NCBI GenBank assembly: GCA_041736625.1
Contig: JBGSTG010000119.1
Location: forward strand, 1-64,000
Length of the DNA stretch: 64,000 bases
Direction: 5' to 3'
Source: M3007 sp041736625
GTDB lineage: Bacteria > Bacteroidota > Bacteroidia > Chitinophagales > Saprospiraceae
The notes under the pieces were generated by a model that was given only the letters and a program-made list of their open reading frames with translations, searched no databases and was not told the DNA's origin. Numbering within the stretch: position 1 is the stretch's first letter; the number at the start of each line of letters is the position of its first letter. A program made the position numbers and the translations under genes. Of this stretch, positions 50,331 to 60,700 are shown one piece after another.

Positions 50331-52169
50331 TCAGGTGGCGTCGGGCGATTTACCCAGGGCGCTATGCCGGATGGCAGGCGCTTTCTCCCGCAAGATGGCG
50401 TACGTCGAGCGGTAGCCGATCTCCTCTATCTGGTCAAATTTGTGCCAATCGATCAGGCTGAAGTGTTTGAGCGGCGGATTCACATACACATCCACGGCCT
50501 TGCGGTATTCCTGGCCCATGATCCGCCCGCTCATCATGGTGGACTCCATGACCACAAACAACAGGCTGGGCAATTTGCGCCGCCGGTCGCTTTCCGGATC
50601 CGTCTCTTCAAAACGGCGGTAAGTCTGCAAGTCCACCGCAATAAGGGTGCCTACCCCGAGTTTGCTCATCACGTCCACCGGCAAGTTGTTGAACACGCCC
50701 CCATCCACGTGGAGGTCGTCGTTCATCACGGCAGGGGGGAAGATGCCCGGAATGCTGATGCTGGCGCGCAGCACCTGCGGCAGGTCGCCCCGCCAGTGGA
50801 TGGTCGGGTTTGTTTTGGTCAGGTTGCACGACACGCAATAAAATGCCAGCCAGCTGTCCTCGATGGTGTAGCCGTCAAAACTTTCCGAGAGCAGGCTCTC
50901 CAGCATTTTTCCTTTAAAAATGGACACTTTGGGGATAAAGTTGAAATCGCGCGTGGGGCTTCTTTTAAATACCTCCCGACTTCGTTCGCGCATATGCGCA
51001 CCGCTCCAGCCGCGCGCAATCAGCGCGCCCATGACGGCGCCGATGCTGGTTCCACCCACGAAGTCCACGGGAACCCCCAAATCCTCAATGGCCCTGAACG
51101 CGCCGATGTGGGCAAATCCCTTGGCGGCGCCGCCGGACAACACCAGGCCCACCGCATTTCCACTGACGATGCGGGCAAGGCGATCCAGATCGGCGGCGTT
51201 GTGCTTGCGTATATGGTGGTGCAGCCGGAGTTCACGTTTGGTCAGCCAGGGTAATGTGCCCTTTGGTCGCTCGGTATTTTCGGGGTGCCACAACACCAGG
51301 CTCTGCTCGGCAATGGCCGTACGCATCGGGCCATGCAAAAAGCGGATCTCAATGGGATGCAGCTCCGGCGATGCCTGCGGATCGCCGATGAGGAATATTT
51401 CATCGGCCTGCCGAAGGCAACGGCGCGTCCACTCCGTATCCTCCGCATCCGGGCAATACACCACATACTCGTGCTCGCTTTCCTTTTCCTCCAGCCAGGA
51501 AGTCAGGCTCCGGTACGCCGTGCTGTGCTCTCTCGATACCTGGGCGAGCCCTTTTTGATTCATCCAAGCATCCACAAGGGTGCTGTCGAGAAAAATGGTG
51601 GATCCAAACCGTTTCAGGCGGGGCACAAACTCCATGGCAAAAGCCGTAGCATCAACGCCCGGGCTGATGGGCATCAGGCAAATGTTGGTCACTGTCCGCC
51701 TTACCCTGCGGTTGGACTGGGTGTCGCGCAGGCGCTGAATGATCTTGCGGGTGATCTGCAATAAAAGGTGAGGGTGTTTGCGCCCCAGCGACTCAAAGCG
51801 CTGTTTGGACATGCGCGCCAGCACGCAGTCGCGCATAGCCAGCACATTGGCCACCCGCGGTTCGCCGGTGACCAGCGACATCTCGCCGACCGTCTCGCCA
51901 CAGGGAATTTCGGCGATGGGCGCCATCTGCCCGTTTTCCCGATTCTCCAACACCTTCAGGCGACCGCTGATCAGGGCGTACATGCTCTCACCCTCATCGC
52001 CCTGCCGGCACAGAAAGGCGCCTCCGGGGAGGTCGATCCATTCAAAAGACGCCAATATATCCAGCAATTCTTTCTGCGGAAGTTGGCCAAAGAGCCGGTT
52101 AACGTATTCGGCCAGCCGGTCGTCCAGATAATGGGTGTAGTCCTTATAAAACGGATCGTGTAAACGCAT
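50331..52169 (-). CDS. cNMP-binding / patatin-like phospholipase
   Basis: A 612-residue protein, start at ATG 52169 (MRLHDPFYKDYTHYLDDR). Residues ~20-145 are a cyclic-nucleotide-binding domain (GGAFLCRQGDEGESMYALIS, PCGETVGEMSLVTGEPRVA). A middle region of ~180 residues precedes the patatin domain, which has the oxyanion motif SGGAAKGFAHIG, the nucleophile Ser375 in GGTSIGAVMG, and catalytic Asp489 in HVDGGVFNNLP. This is the layout of NTE-type lysophospholipases, so lipid hydrolysis controlled by cAMP or a similar nucleotide is expected. The longer frame to 52196 overlaps the peptidase gene by 11 bp. Cotranscription with the S46 gene is likely. Confidence 0.88.
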   Translation of the reverse strand: MRLHDPFYKDYTHYLDDRLAEYVNRLFGQLPQKELLDILASFEWIDLPGGAFLCRQGDEGESMYALISGRLKVLENRENGQMAPIAEIPCGETVGEMSLVTGEPRVANVLAMRDCVLARMSKQRFESLGRKHPHLLLQITRKIIQRLRDTQSNRRVRRTVTNICLMPISPGVDATAFAMEFVPRLKRFGSTIFLDSTLVDAWMNQKGLAQVSREHSTAYRSLTSWLEEKESEHEYVVYCPDAEDTEWTRRCLRQADEIFLIGDPQASPELHPIEIRFLHGPMRTAIAEQSLVLWHPENTERPKGTLPWLTKRELRLHHHIRKHNAADLDRLARIVSGNAVGLVLSGGAAKGFAHIGAFRAIEDLGVPVDFVGGTSIGAVMGALIARGWSGAHMRERSREVFKRSPTRDFNFIPKVSIFKGKMLESLLSESFDGYTIEDSWLAFYCVSCNLTKTNPTIHWRGDLPQVLRASISIPGIFPPAVMNDDLHVDGGVFNNLPVDVMSKLGVGTLIAVDLQTYRRFEETDPESDRRRKLPSLLFVVMESTMMSGRIMGQEYRKAVDVYVNPPLKHFSLIDWHKFDQIEEIGYRSTYAILREKAPAIRHSALGKSPDAT

Positions 52170-52185
52170 TTGTATGTAGACGGCT

Positions 52186-54330
52186 TCAGCGCACAATGGT
52201 CATTTCCTGGATCAAGTGCCCCGCGCCGGCGTATTTTTCAATGATGAAAAGAACATACCGCATGTCTACCATGATATTGCGACAAATATTGGCGTCGTAG
52301 TGCAAGTCGCTCATGGTTCCCTCCCACACCCGGTCAAAATTCAGACCAATCAGGTTTCCGCGCGCATCCAGTGCCGGACTGCCGGAGTTGCCACCGGTGG
52401 TGTGGTTGGTGCCGATGAAGGCCACAGGCACCGTTCCGTTTTGGGCATACGGTCCATAGTTCTTGTATCGGTGCAATTCGATGAGCTTGGCGGGCACGTC
52501 GAATTCATAATCGCCTGGGATGTGTTTCTCGATTATGCCGTCCAGATCGGTCTGAAATTCGTATTTCACCGCATCCCGGGGCGAATAGGATTTTACCTTG
52601 CCGTAGGTGATGCGCAGCGTGCCGTTGGCATCGGGGAAAAAGCGCTTGTCGCGGAAAACGGCCAGTTGAGCAGCCATGTATTCGCGTTGAAGCAGATTGA
52701 GGCTGTTCTGCAATTCGTTGTAGCGGGGCGCCACGTTGGCGCGGTACAGGCTGTCGACTTCGTGCCAGAGGCGGAACGCCGGGTCATTCCGGATTTCCTG
52801 ATAGGCCGCAGCACCTTCTTTGGCCAATAAATTGGCCATTTTTTTCGGGTCGGCAAAAGCGCTGGTTTCAAACAGGTGAGCCGCCAGTTGATCGTATCCC
52901 CCATGACGCGAGACGGCCGCTTTCACGGGCGCACTGCCCCAATCGTCAGGAACATACCGGGCAAAACGCTCGAGCATGCGGGCGTTCACCGCCTGATCCA
53001 CGGCGGGGTGGTAGTCCTTGAAAAATCCTTCCATTTGGGATTTTACCGCAGGAATTTTTTGAGCAAAAGCAGCAGGGCCGTTGTCGACGTAGGATTGCAC
53101 CCAGCGGGACTGCCCGGAAACCAGGCCAAACAGCTGGTTGTTGCGCACCAGCGTCTCAAAGTAGTATTCCCGCGCCAGGGCATAGGGCTCCTGCTCCTTG
53201 TAGGTCTGCGTGAGCCGGGGAAGCAGGTTCCCGTAACGCGCATCCCAATCCGGGTTGGCCGCTACGCGTTCGGAGAATGCAGACTCATATGCCTGTTTGA
53301 TCTCTACTGCTTTTTGGGACTTTAGCCCCTGCATTTCACCCATCCATTTTTTCCAATAATTGGCGATGGACGCATATCGGGCGATGTACGCGATCTTGAC
53401 GGCGGGGTCTTGCCGCATGTACTCGTCCATCAGCTGGAGTGCCTCGTGGCGCGTTTCCACGCGGGCGGGATCGAGCACCTCGGCGGTCTGGCGCAGCCCT
53501 TCGGCGCTCAGATACTCGTCGGTTCGACCCGGAAAGCCATACACAAGCGTAAAGTCCCCTTCCTCAACGCCTGTAATCGAAATCGGAAGATGCCGACGGG
53601 GCTTGAACGGTATGTTGTCGGGCGAGTAATCGGCCGGCAGGTTGTCTTTTCCGGCATACACCCGGAAAATGCTGAAGTCGCCAGTATGCCGGGGCCAAAC
53701 CCAGTTGTCGGTATCCGAGCCAAATTTGCCGATGCTGCTGGGGGGCGTTCCCACCAGCCGCACATCGCGATAGGTAACGGTGATGAAGAGGTAGTACTTG
53801 TTTCCCTGGTAAAAAGGGCGAACGAGCATTTCCTCGTGCTTGGCCAGTTTGGTTTCCCTGCGCAGTTTTTCAATGTTTTGATCGATGACCGACTGGCGCG
53901 TGGTTTCGCTCATGCCTTCCTCGACGCCGAGCAGCACCCAGGCCGAAACGTCCTGTATCCGGGATACAAACATGGCGGTGATACCCGGAGCGGGCAGCTC
54001 CTCGCTGCGGTTCATGGCCCAGTATCCACTGTCCACGTAGTTTTTCTCCAGGGTAGACAAACGCTGAATCGCGCCGAAGCCACAATGGTGGTTGGTGATC
54101 AACAATCCTTTGGGCGAGATCATTTCGCCCGTGCACCCGCCGCCGAACTGGCAAATGGCGTCTTTTAGGCTGGCGTGTTCCGGGTGGTACAGATCATCGG
54201 CCTTGAGCTTGAAGCCCAGGCTTCGCATCTCCTTTTCCTGGGCTTTGTCGATCTCCAATGGGATCCACATGCCTTGTGCAGACAACCCCAAAGGGAAAAC
54301 AAACAGGATCAGGTTGAACAGTTTTTTCAT
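52186..54330 (-). CDS. S46 family dipeptidyl-peptidase (DPP7/DPP11 type)
   Basis: A 714-residue periplasmic serine exopeptidase with signal peptide MKKLFNLILFVFPLGLSAQG followed directly by the S46 hallmark MWIPLEIDK. The trypsin-like catalytic residues are His81/His82 in ITNHHCGFGAIQ and Ser649 in HTTGGNSGSPAL, close to the positions in characterised DPP7/DPP11. A helical domain of ~300 residues between them covers the active site. S46 enzymes release dipeptides from oligopeptide N-termini and feed amino-acid catabolism in Bacteroidota. P1 preference (hydrophobic or acidic) cannot be decided by eye. Length is normal for the family. Confidence 0.92.
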   Translation of the reverse strand: MKKLFNLILFVFPLGLSAQGMWIPLEIDKAQEKEMRSLGFKLKADDLYHPEHASLKDAICQFGGGCTGEMISPKGLLITNHHCGFGAIQRLSTLEKNYVDSGYWAMNRSEELPAPGITAMFVSRIQDVSAWVLLGVEEGMSETTRQSVIDQNIEKLRRETKLAKHEEMLVRPFYQGNKYYLFITVTYRDVRLVGTPPSSIGKFGSDTDNWVWPRHTGDFSIFRVYAGKDNLPADYSPDNIPFKPRRHLPISITGVEEGDFTLVYGFPGRTDEYLSAEGLRQTAEVLDPARVETRHEALQLMDEYMRQDPAVKIAYIARYASIANYWKKWMGEMQGLKSQKAVEIKQAYESAFSERVAANPDWDARYGNLLPRLTQTYKEQEPYALAREYYFETLVRNNQLFGLVSGQSRWVQSYVDNGPAAFAQKIPAVKSQMEGFFKDYHPAVDQAVNARMLERFARYVPDDWGSAPVKAAVSRHGGYDQLAAHLFETSAFADPKKMANLLAKEGAAAYQEIRNDPAFRLWHEVDSLYRANVAPRYNELQNSLNLLQREYMAAQLAVFRDKRFFPDANGTLRITYGKVKSYSPRDAVKYEFQTDLDGIIEKHIPGDYEFDVPAKLIELHRYKNYGPYAQNGTVPVAFIGTNHTTGGNSGSPALDARGNLIGLNFDRVWEGTMSDLHYDANICRNIMVDMRYVLFIIEKYAGAGHLIQEMTIVR

Positions 54331-54385
54331 GTGTTACGATCAAAAATTAGCGAAAAGGCGGTTTGCCCAAGACGTTTGCCGGTTT

Positions 54386-54400
54386 GCCGACCAGGTCGGC
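54386..54400. promoter_or_regulatory. 15-bp palindrome in the divergent interval
   Basis: GCCGACC-A-GGTCGGC lies between the divergent S46 peptidase and lamin-tail-domain genes. It could be an operator, but no regulator is known and it may be incidental. Confidence 0.3.
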
Positions 54401-54517
54401 GGGCACGCCAGACGGGTAAAGATACGGTAATGATCGCCGGTAAAAAATGAGTTGTGTCAGCATGAAAAACAACCGATATTAAAGGATTGTTAAGTTTGGC
54501 GGTAATGCACGTCACAT

Positions 54518-54550
54518 TTTGGTGGCAAAATCGCTATTTACTTACATTTG
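54518..54550 (+). promoter_or_regulatory. Full Bacteroidota promoter of the lamin-tail-domain gene
   Basis: TTTG at 54518-54521, 21-base spacer, TACATTTG at 54543-54550. Both boxes match the Bacteroidota consensus. RNA should begin near 54556, leaving a leader of ~36 bases before ATG 54592 and ruling out the longer frame from 54487. Confidence 0.65.
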
Positions 54551-54591
54551 ACTTTGATTTCCAAACCAACTTTTTACCCAATCCTGATAAT

Positions 54592-56022
54592 ATGAAAAAG
54601 AACCTCCTTGCCTTGCTATACGTTTTGCTGCTGGCCACCGGCATGCAGGCGCAGATCGTGATCACCGAAATTATGTACAACCCACCGGAACCCGGCACCG
54701 ACACGCTGGAGTACATAGAATTGTTCAACAACTCCGGAAACCCCGTAGACATCAGCGGCTGGAACTTCTCCAAAGGGGTCACTTTCACCTTTCCGGCCGG
54801 CACCACCATGGCGCCCGGCGCTTACGTCATCGTCTGTGAAAATGCCGCATACTTCCAGGCGCGCTTTGGCTTTAGCCCCTTTCAGTGGGACGGCGCCCTG
54901 ACCAACGGCGGCGAAGAAATTGAACTGTCGAACGGCGGCACCGTAATCGACTATGTGAGCTACTCCAACGCAGCACCCTGGCCTACCGGCGCCGCCGGCT
55001 CGGGGCCTTCCATCGTGTTGTGCGATGTGAACGCCGACAACAACAACGGCGCCAATTGGCAGGCCTCCACCACGCCTACAGGCGTTACTTCCGGCGGCTT
55101 GCCGGTGTTTGGGAACCCCGGCGGACCGTCCAATTGCATCACCGTCGGCTATCCCTTGTACACCATCGCCCAGGTGACAACCGAAAACGCCGCCACTGGC
55201 GTTGCCGACTCCAATAACGTCACGTGTGCCCTGGATGCCGTGGTTTATGGCGTCAATCTGAGCACCAACGGCCTTCAGTTTGCCTTGATCGACTACACCA
55301 ACAAAGGCATCACCGTTTTCCTCGGCGCCGGTAATCAGGGATACACCGTGCTGCAAGGCGACAGCCTCCGTGTGCTCGGTCGCGTCAGCCAGTTCAATGG
55401 CCTCACCCAGTTTGTTCCCGACAGCATCATCCTGCGCGCCGGTAACCGCCCGCTGGTAAGCCCAACGGTGGTAACCAAACCCACCGAAGACACCGAATCG
55501 AGCCTCATCCGCGTCAACAACCTCAACATGGTTGATCCCACCGAATGGAAAGGCGACGGCAGCAGCTTCAACGTGCGCGCCGTTTCGCCCGCCAACCCGC
55601 TGGACACCACCCTCATCCGGGTCGACAGCGACACCGAGGTGGCCTCCCGGCCTGCACCCACCCAGCCGTTCGACATCATCGGTATCGGCGGGCAATTTGA
55701 CAATTCCTTGCCCTACACCAGCGGTTACCAGCTGTTCCCCCGTTTCAACACCGATATTTTGGAAATGGTGGGTACGCAGCAAGTCGACTGGAGCCGTGAC
55801 ATCATCCTGAGCCCCAACCCCGCCACCGACTGGGTTAACCTGCAAACGGTACTCACGCTGGACCAACTAACGGTGACCGACCTCCAGGGCAAACTCGTTA
55901 TGCGCATCGACCAACCCCACCGTTTCAGCCAAATGCCCATTGGCGACCTGGCGCCGGGTGTTTACATCTTCCGGTTCGAAGCGGGCGGAAAATATTGGGC
56001 TACAAAATTGGTGAAACAGTAA
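54592..56022 (+). CDS. Lamin-tail-domain secreted protein with T9SS sorting domain
   Basis: A 476-residue exported protein, start ATG 54592, signal peptide MKKNLLALLYVLLLATGMQA. Residues ~20-135 are a lamin tail domain (IVITEIMYNPPEPGTDTLEY, VDISGWNFSKGVTFTFPAG, GEEIELSNGGTVIDYVSY). Residues ~190-390 resemble an OB-like beta domain (GITVFLGAGNQGYTVLQGDS, LRVLGRVSQFNGLTQFVPDS). The C-terminal ~80 residues are a type A T9SS domain (LSPNPATDWVNLQTV, APGVYIFRFEAGG). LTD domains in bacteria often accompany secreted nucleases or phosphatases, but no catalytic motif is visible here. Confidence 0.87.
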   Translation: MKKNLLALLYVLLLATGMQAQIVITEIMYNPPEPGTDTLEYIELFNNSGNPVDISGWNFSKGVTFTFPAGTTMAPGAYVIVCENAAYFQARFGFSPFQWDGALTNGGEEIELSNGGTVIDYVSYSNAAPWPTGAAGSGPSIVLCDVNADNNNGANWQASTTPTGVTSGGLPVFGNPGGPSNCITVGYPLYTIAQVTTENAATGVADSNNVTCALDAVVYGVNLSTNGLQFALIDYTNKGITVFLGAGNQGYTVLQGDSLRVLGRVSQFNGLTQFVPDSIILRAGNRPLVSPTVVTKPTEDTESSLIRVNNLNMVDPTEWKGDGSSFNVRAVSPANPLDTTLIRVDSDTEVASRPAPTQPFDIIGIGGQFDNSLPYTSGYQLFPRFNTDILEMVGTQQVDWSRDIILSPNPATDWVNLQTVLTLDQLTVTDLQGKLVMRIDQPHRFSQMPIGDLAPGVYIFRFEAGGKYWATKLVKQ

Positions 56023-56035
56023 CATACCGAGCCTT

Positions 56036-56260
56036 TTAAACCTGACGGGGTGACTGGGAGTCCAATGTCGTCAACTAAGCGTAAAAAAATTGCTTTGGGG
56101 TTGTTTGCGGCCTTACCACGTATTTTTTTTGCCGCGAATTAGCGCGAATTCGCGCTAATTCGCGGCAAAAAAAAATCTAGTTTCGTTGTAGACAATTTTT
56201 ACAACATTGCTTTTACGCTAAGTTGACGACATTGGACTGGGAGTCACCCCGTCAGTTTAA
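56036..56260. repeat. 225-bp nested palindromic element
   Basis: The whole convergent intergenic region folds on itself. Outer arms: TTTAAACCTGACGGGGTGAC at 56036 onward pairs with GTCACCCCGTCAGTTTAA ending at 56260; next, CCAATGTCGTCAACT (56062-56076) pairs with AGTTGACGACATTGG (56221-56235) and continues through AAGCGTAAAA/TTTTACGCT. At the centre is a perfect palindrome (56123-56174). Inside the outer arms, GACTGGGAGTC appears in the same orientation on both sides instead of inverted. No ORF lies inside. It resembles a MITE-like or palindromic mobile repeat and may also terminate both converging genes. Confidence 0.7.
56123..56174. repeat. 52-bp perfect palindrome core
   Basis: T8, then GCCGCGAATTAGCGCGAA and its exact reverse complement (56131-56166), then A8 or more. 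On either strand it gives a long stem ending in a T-run, so it could act as a bidirectional terminator. The GCGAATTAGCGCGAATT motif resembles the GCGGAT-rich sequences at 11933-12047 in style. Confidence 0.75.
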
Positions 56261-56315
56261 GGGAGATACTTAGGACCCCCCTTTGGCTTTTTAACATCCT
56301 CTCAAATCCTCAATT

Positions 56316-57752
56316 TCATTTCTGAAGACCCAGAAATTGCCTGAGTCTGTCCCACGCTGGTGAAAAAAATACGCACCACCAACCAAAAATCAACACCAAA
56401 AACAATTTAACCCAAAAAGCAACCGGTTCGGCCCATCGTTCCAGGCATACCACAGAAACAAGCAACAGCGCAACCGGTACGCCGATGCGCAGCGTTTCGG
56501 GCCAGAGTCCTTCCGATTGAATATTAGCCTTGGCAAGCACCTGCCGAAAAAGCCACATCCCGACCAGCCCCTGAGCGACCACCTGGCTCCAGGCCGCGGC
56601 CGTGATGGTAGGGAAAAAGGCAAGAAACAAGCCCATGAACCCATTCGAGGCCAGGGTCAGGAGCGCCAGCCAGTACAGCGACCACTCCGGCCGCCCGATT
56701 CCACGCAACAAGGCCGGGCCAGGTACGGATATTGCCCGTACGTAACCGATGAGGCTCATAATTCTGATCACCGGCACGGCGGGCAGCCACGCATCACCGA
56801 ACAGGACGCTTACCACCTCAGGTGCAAAAACAAGGATCAGTGCGTACACCGGATACAACAAATACACGGCATCCAGCATAGATTGCCGGAAAAACCCGCT
56901 GAGCGCCTGCTGTTCATGGTGCATCCGTGCAAATACGGGAAAACTGACCCGGGAAACCATGTACCCCAGTCTGCCGGTGGGCATAACCAGCGCTGTGCAA
57001 CCCAGGTTGTACAACCCCAGCGCTACCGGGCCAAGCAGCCGCCCAACCAGCAACTTGTCGAGGTTATTAAACGCCTGATCGGCAACCCTGGAGGCCGTTT
57101 CGGTTATTCCAAATTGCACAAAAGGTTGAATGACACGCCAGTCTAACGAAAAATGGCGAATAGGAAACCGCTTCCGGCGCAACAACCAAAGCATGGCCAG
57201 CACGGCGCCCAAGTGGCGGAACACCCATCCCCAGGCCATAGCCCAGCTACCCCACCCTCTCCAGGCCAGTACCGAAACCAGTAAAACGGAGGCCAACCAC
57301 AAAACAGATTCCTGATAAGCCAATACATCAAACCGAAAAAGGCGCTGCAAGCGCCCGGTCAGCAACGCCTGCAGGGGGGCGAGCAGCCACACCAAACCCA
57401 TGAGCCGGAGGAGCGCCGGGACGTCGCTGCGGTCGAAAAAGTGCAGCGCGGCCGGCGAAAGAACAAACAATCCAATGTACAGCAACGTGCTCCAAAACAA
57501 GGAGAATACCACCAGACCCGTCATTTGTCGGGCTGTCAACTGTTCGAGGTACACCACAGCCTGGCCAATGCCGATTTCCGCAAATGGCAGACCAATGGCT
57601 ATTAAGGCCGCGGCCAGGTAAAAGTCGCCGGCAGCTTCGGGGCCCGCAAAGCGGGCGAACAACACCACTTGCACCACCTGCAACAACGCCACCGCAGCAC
57701 TGCCGGCCACCGACCACCGCAATCCCTGTTCGTACTGCCTTTGCAGGCCCAT
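56316..57752 (-). CDS. Oligosaccharide flippase family protein (Wzx-like)
   Basis: A 478-residue inner-membrane protein with about 12-14 transmembrane helices (VALLQVVQVVLFARFAGPEAAG at the N-terminus, GALVLYNLG-type and TRAVSFPVFARMHHEQQ-like segments in the middle; VSRVSFPVFARMHHEQQALS is clear). This layout is that of the MATE/MOP superfamily polysaccharide flippases that move lipid-linked oligosaccharides across the inner membrane. Its start is 4 bp after the stop of the PorU-like gene, so the two form an operon. In T9SS organisms, substrates can be attached to A-type LPS, which makes the pairing of a flippase and a sortase suggestive. Confidence 0.83.
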   Translation of the reverse strand: MGLQRQYEQGLRWSVAGSAAVALLQVVQVVLFARFAGPEAAGDFYLAAALIAIGLPFAEIGIGQAVVYLEQLTARQMTGLVVFSLFWSTLLYIGLFVLSPAALHFFDRSDVPALLRLMGLVWLLAPLQALLTGRLQRLFRFDVLAYQESVLWLASVLLVSVLAWRGWGSWAMAWGWVFRHLGAVLAMLWLLRRKRFPIRHFSLDWRVIQPFVQFGITETASRVADQAFNNLDKLLVGRLLGPVALGLYNLGCTALVMPTGRLGYMVSRVSFPVFARMHHEQQALSGFFRQSMLDAVYLLYPVYALILVFAPEVVSVLFGDAWLPAVPVIRIMSLIGYVRAISVPGPALLRGIGRPEWSLYWLALLTLASNGFMGLFLAFFPTITAAAWSQVVAQGLVGMWLFRQVLAKANIQSEGLWPETLRIGVPVALLLVSVVCLERWAEPVAFWVKLFLVLIFGWWCVFFSPAWDRLRQFLGLQK

Positions 57753-57755
57753 GGG

Positions 57756-60700
57756 TTATCGAATCAGCACCATTTTCCCAAACCCGTTTTTAAAATATCC
57801 GTCAATACGGCTGTCCTCCCGAACGGGATAGTCGCTGCCATCCGCTTTTTTGGCGATAACCCGGTACAAGTACACGCCGTTGGCCAGCTGATCGCCGTAT
57901 TGGTCCTTGCCGTCCCAACAGAATTCGCTTTGATGCGTCCCGGTTTTGAACTCGCCGAACTCAAATTGCGTCACCTCCCGTACCACGCGACCACTTACCG
58001 TCATGATCTGAAGATTGAACCGTGTGGGGGGCTCGTTGCCGGTCATGGTATACACAAAACAAGTGGAGGTAGAAAAGGGATTGGGGTAGTTCAGAATATT
58101 ACCCAGGGAAGCCTGGCTGACCACGGAGAATCGAATGGCATAGTCCAAATCGGCGGAAGGGTTGCCCGCAGCATCCCGACCGTTGACCAACAGCCGGTAA
58201 TCACCGTCGGCGGCGAACTGGGGTCGCCATTCCAAGCGGGCCGTATTTTTTTTGGGCAATTGTGCCGGATCGGCCGGGAAGAACGTCACTGCCGGGTCGG
58301 CAAAGGCTATCTGGTGCACCGAGCCGTCGGGGTGTTCCAGTTGAAGGGAAAAGGTGCTGGTGTCGCTCATCGGCAGGTACGGATTGTCGTCCTTGAGGCT
58401 GACAACCACGGTGGGCCGGGGCGAGATCAGGTCGCCATCCAGAATGTGCACACCGTCAAACGTCACATCCAGGATCGGGTTCCGGTCGTCCCGCGACACA
58501 AAAAAGTCTTTGATCCACACGTTATTGTAATGGTATTGCTCCGGCTGGTCGTTGTCCGGGTTCACGTCAATCAGCAACCGCTGCGCACCCGGGGCCAGTT
58601 GGCGGGTGTCGAACTCCACTTGTGTTTGCAGGGTGTCGCGACTTAAAAGCGGCAGGTAACGTTCGTACACCGACACCTGTTGGTTGGCGGCATCCTGCAC
58701 GCGAAAGAGTACCAGCACACTGTCCATATCCGTCGTGGAGATGTTCACAAAGGCCATGCCTGCGCGCAGGAACTCTCCCGTTTGCAGGGTGTCCGGGGGC
58801 ATAACCATTCCGGCGCCGGGCGCCAAGGCGCCTTCGGGAATGGCGTCATATAAAATGCGCATGTACCGGCTAAGCGTAAAAGTTCGATTCGTGGAGTCCA
58901 ACCCATCGTACCGCAACCGCAATCGCGGAAAATCTTTAGCCGAAAACTGCTGGAGCCCGGTATCAATCCCGGTGTTGAATTGCATGAGCAAGGTATCCGG
59001 AACGTTTTCTCCCCGCACCCCGTACACGGTCAGCTTTTCGTATTCATCCGGATCGTCGCGGTCTCCGGGTTGCCAATGCAGGCTTTTCCAGCCTTTGGCA
59101 GGACCTACGAGGGCGGTTTCGAAGGCGCCGGTGGGCCATTTGGCGGCTATGGCGCCGCGGATCTCAAACTGGTCGTTCAAGGTGCGCGCAATGGTGTCTA
59201 CAGGGGTGAAATTCGGGTCGTTTTTCTTGAAGATAAGCCCGTATGCCCACGGCGCCTTGGTGTAACCGGGCAGTTCACGCACTTTCTTTGCCCCCAGGGA
59301 CTCGAGCACCGTAAACAGATTTTGACCATACACAACGGAATCGGCAGCCCAGGCCCTGGGGTCGTACCCCACGGAATCGGTTGGCCGGTTTACGGCAAAC
59401 AGCCCGGTGAGGTACCCGTCCGGGACATGGTACTGCAGGAAGTTCATGAGATCCCTACGCCCATCCGGCAGCCAGGTGTTGAACCAATAGTAAAATTTGG
59501 GTGCCTTTCCGGTGTTCCACGGGCTCTGCGGCTCATTGGGTACAAACCGACCGGTAACCGGGTCCAGCATGACCACGCCTACCCCTCTGTTGATTCCCCT
59601 GATGGACCACCCATATTGCCCGTAAAACCCTTCGTAATAACTGTTTTGAAAACCCATGTACCGCGTCGCATCCATATAAGCGACGCTCAGGCTCAGGTTG
59701 GACGCGTTGTCGAGGAAGTCCAGCCGCTCCGCCGGGTCGTCGGCGTTCAGGTTGATGCGAGGGTTATCGCGGTATTGACCGTAAACCGACTGGTTCCAGC
59801 CGTCCGGACTGTTCTGAAGATAAATAAACGACCGGGTGCGCCAGGGTATTACACCGTTTACCAGGCTGTCGCGCGCTGCGCGCCAGTAATACACGGTGTT
59901 GTTTTCCCAATTGACCGGAGGACGCCAGGTGAGCAACCCGCCGGACTGCTGGATGACCGTGTTTTTTTTGAAAGGGCTGTCGAATGTAAAGGCCGTATCC
60001 ATCTCAAACAGGTAGCGTTGCACGGGCGCGGTGAGGCTGAAGGTAGTGGCGCCAAGCAGTACATCGGGGTTGTTTACGATGGCGTAGGCGTCCGGCGCCA
60101 GCAATTGCACATCGTTTGAGAAGAAGACCACGTCAACGCCTTTTTCCCCGGTAACGTCGGTAAGTTGGTTGTTCCCCTCAGCCGCAGGAGGCTGTTCTGC
60201 GAGCCTGTTTTCGGTATCCAGGTCAACGAACAGGCGATTGATGCCCGCCCGGCTGTCTGTGTTGGGAAGCGCGTAGGTAAGTTTGACCCGGTTGGCCGGG
60301 GCCGGAACGCTGTCGGAAAGTCGATCCAGTACAAGCGCGCCACCCGGCAGCCCCTGCGACACCTTCAGGTCGAGTGTGCCGGGTACATGCTCCCCGATGT
60401 TGCGCACTTCAAAGGACACCTGATACTTATCGGCGTCCAGGCTGACGGGATTGGGGTTCACCTCCACACTTTCCAGGTCTACCACGTAGTCCGGGCCAGG
60501 GTGCGCATACAATTTGACCGCCGGGTCGCCCTGCAGCTGGTATTGGTGGGCGACAGCGGTGAGGCCGCTATAGCTGGATTTTACCATTTCCCCGGTAGCA
60601 TTTTGCAGGGCGATGCCGATACCCTGCCCGTAGTCGTCGCCTCCGGCGCGGCCGTACAGGGCTTTGCTGTACAGGTATAGCGCATCGATAAAGCTGATGT

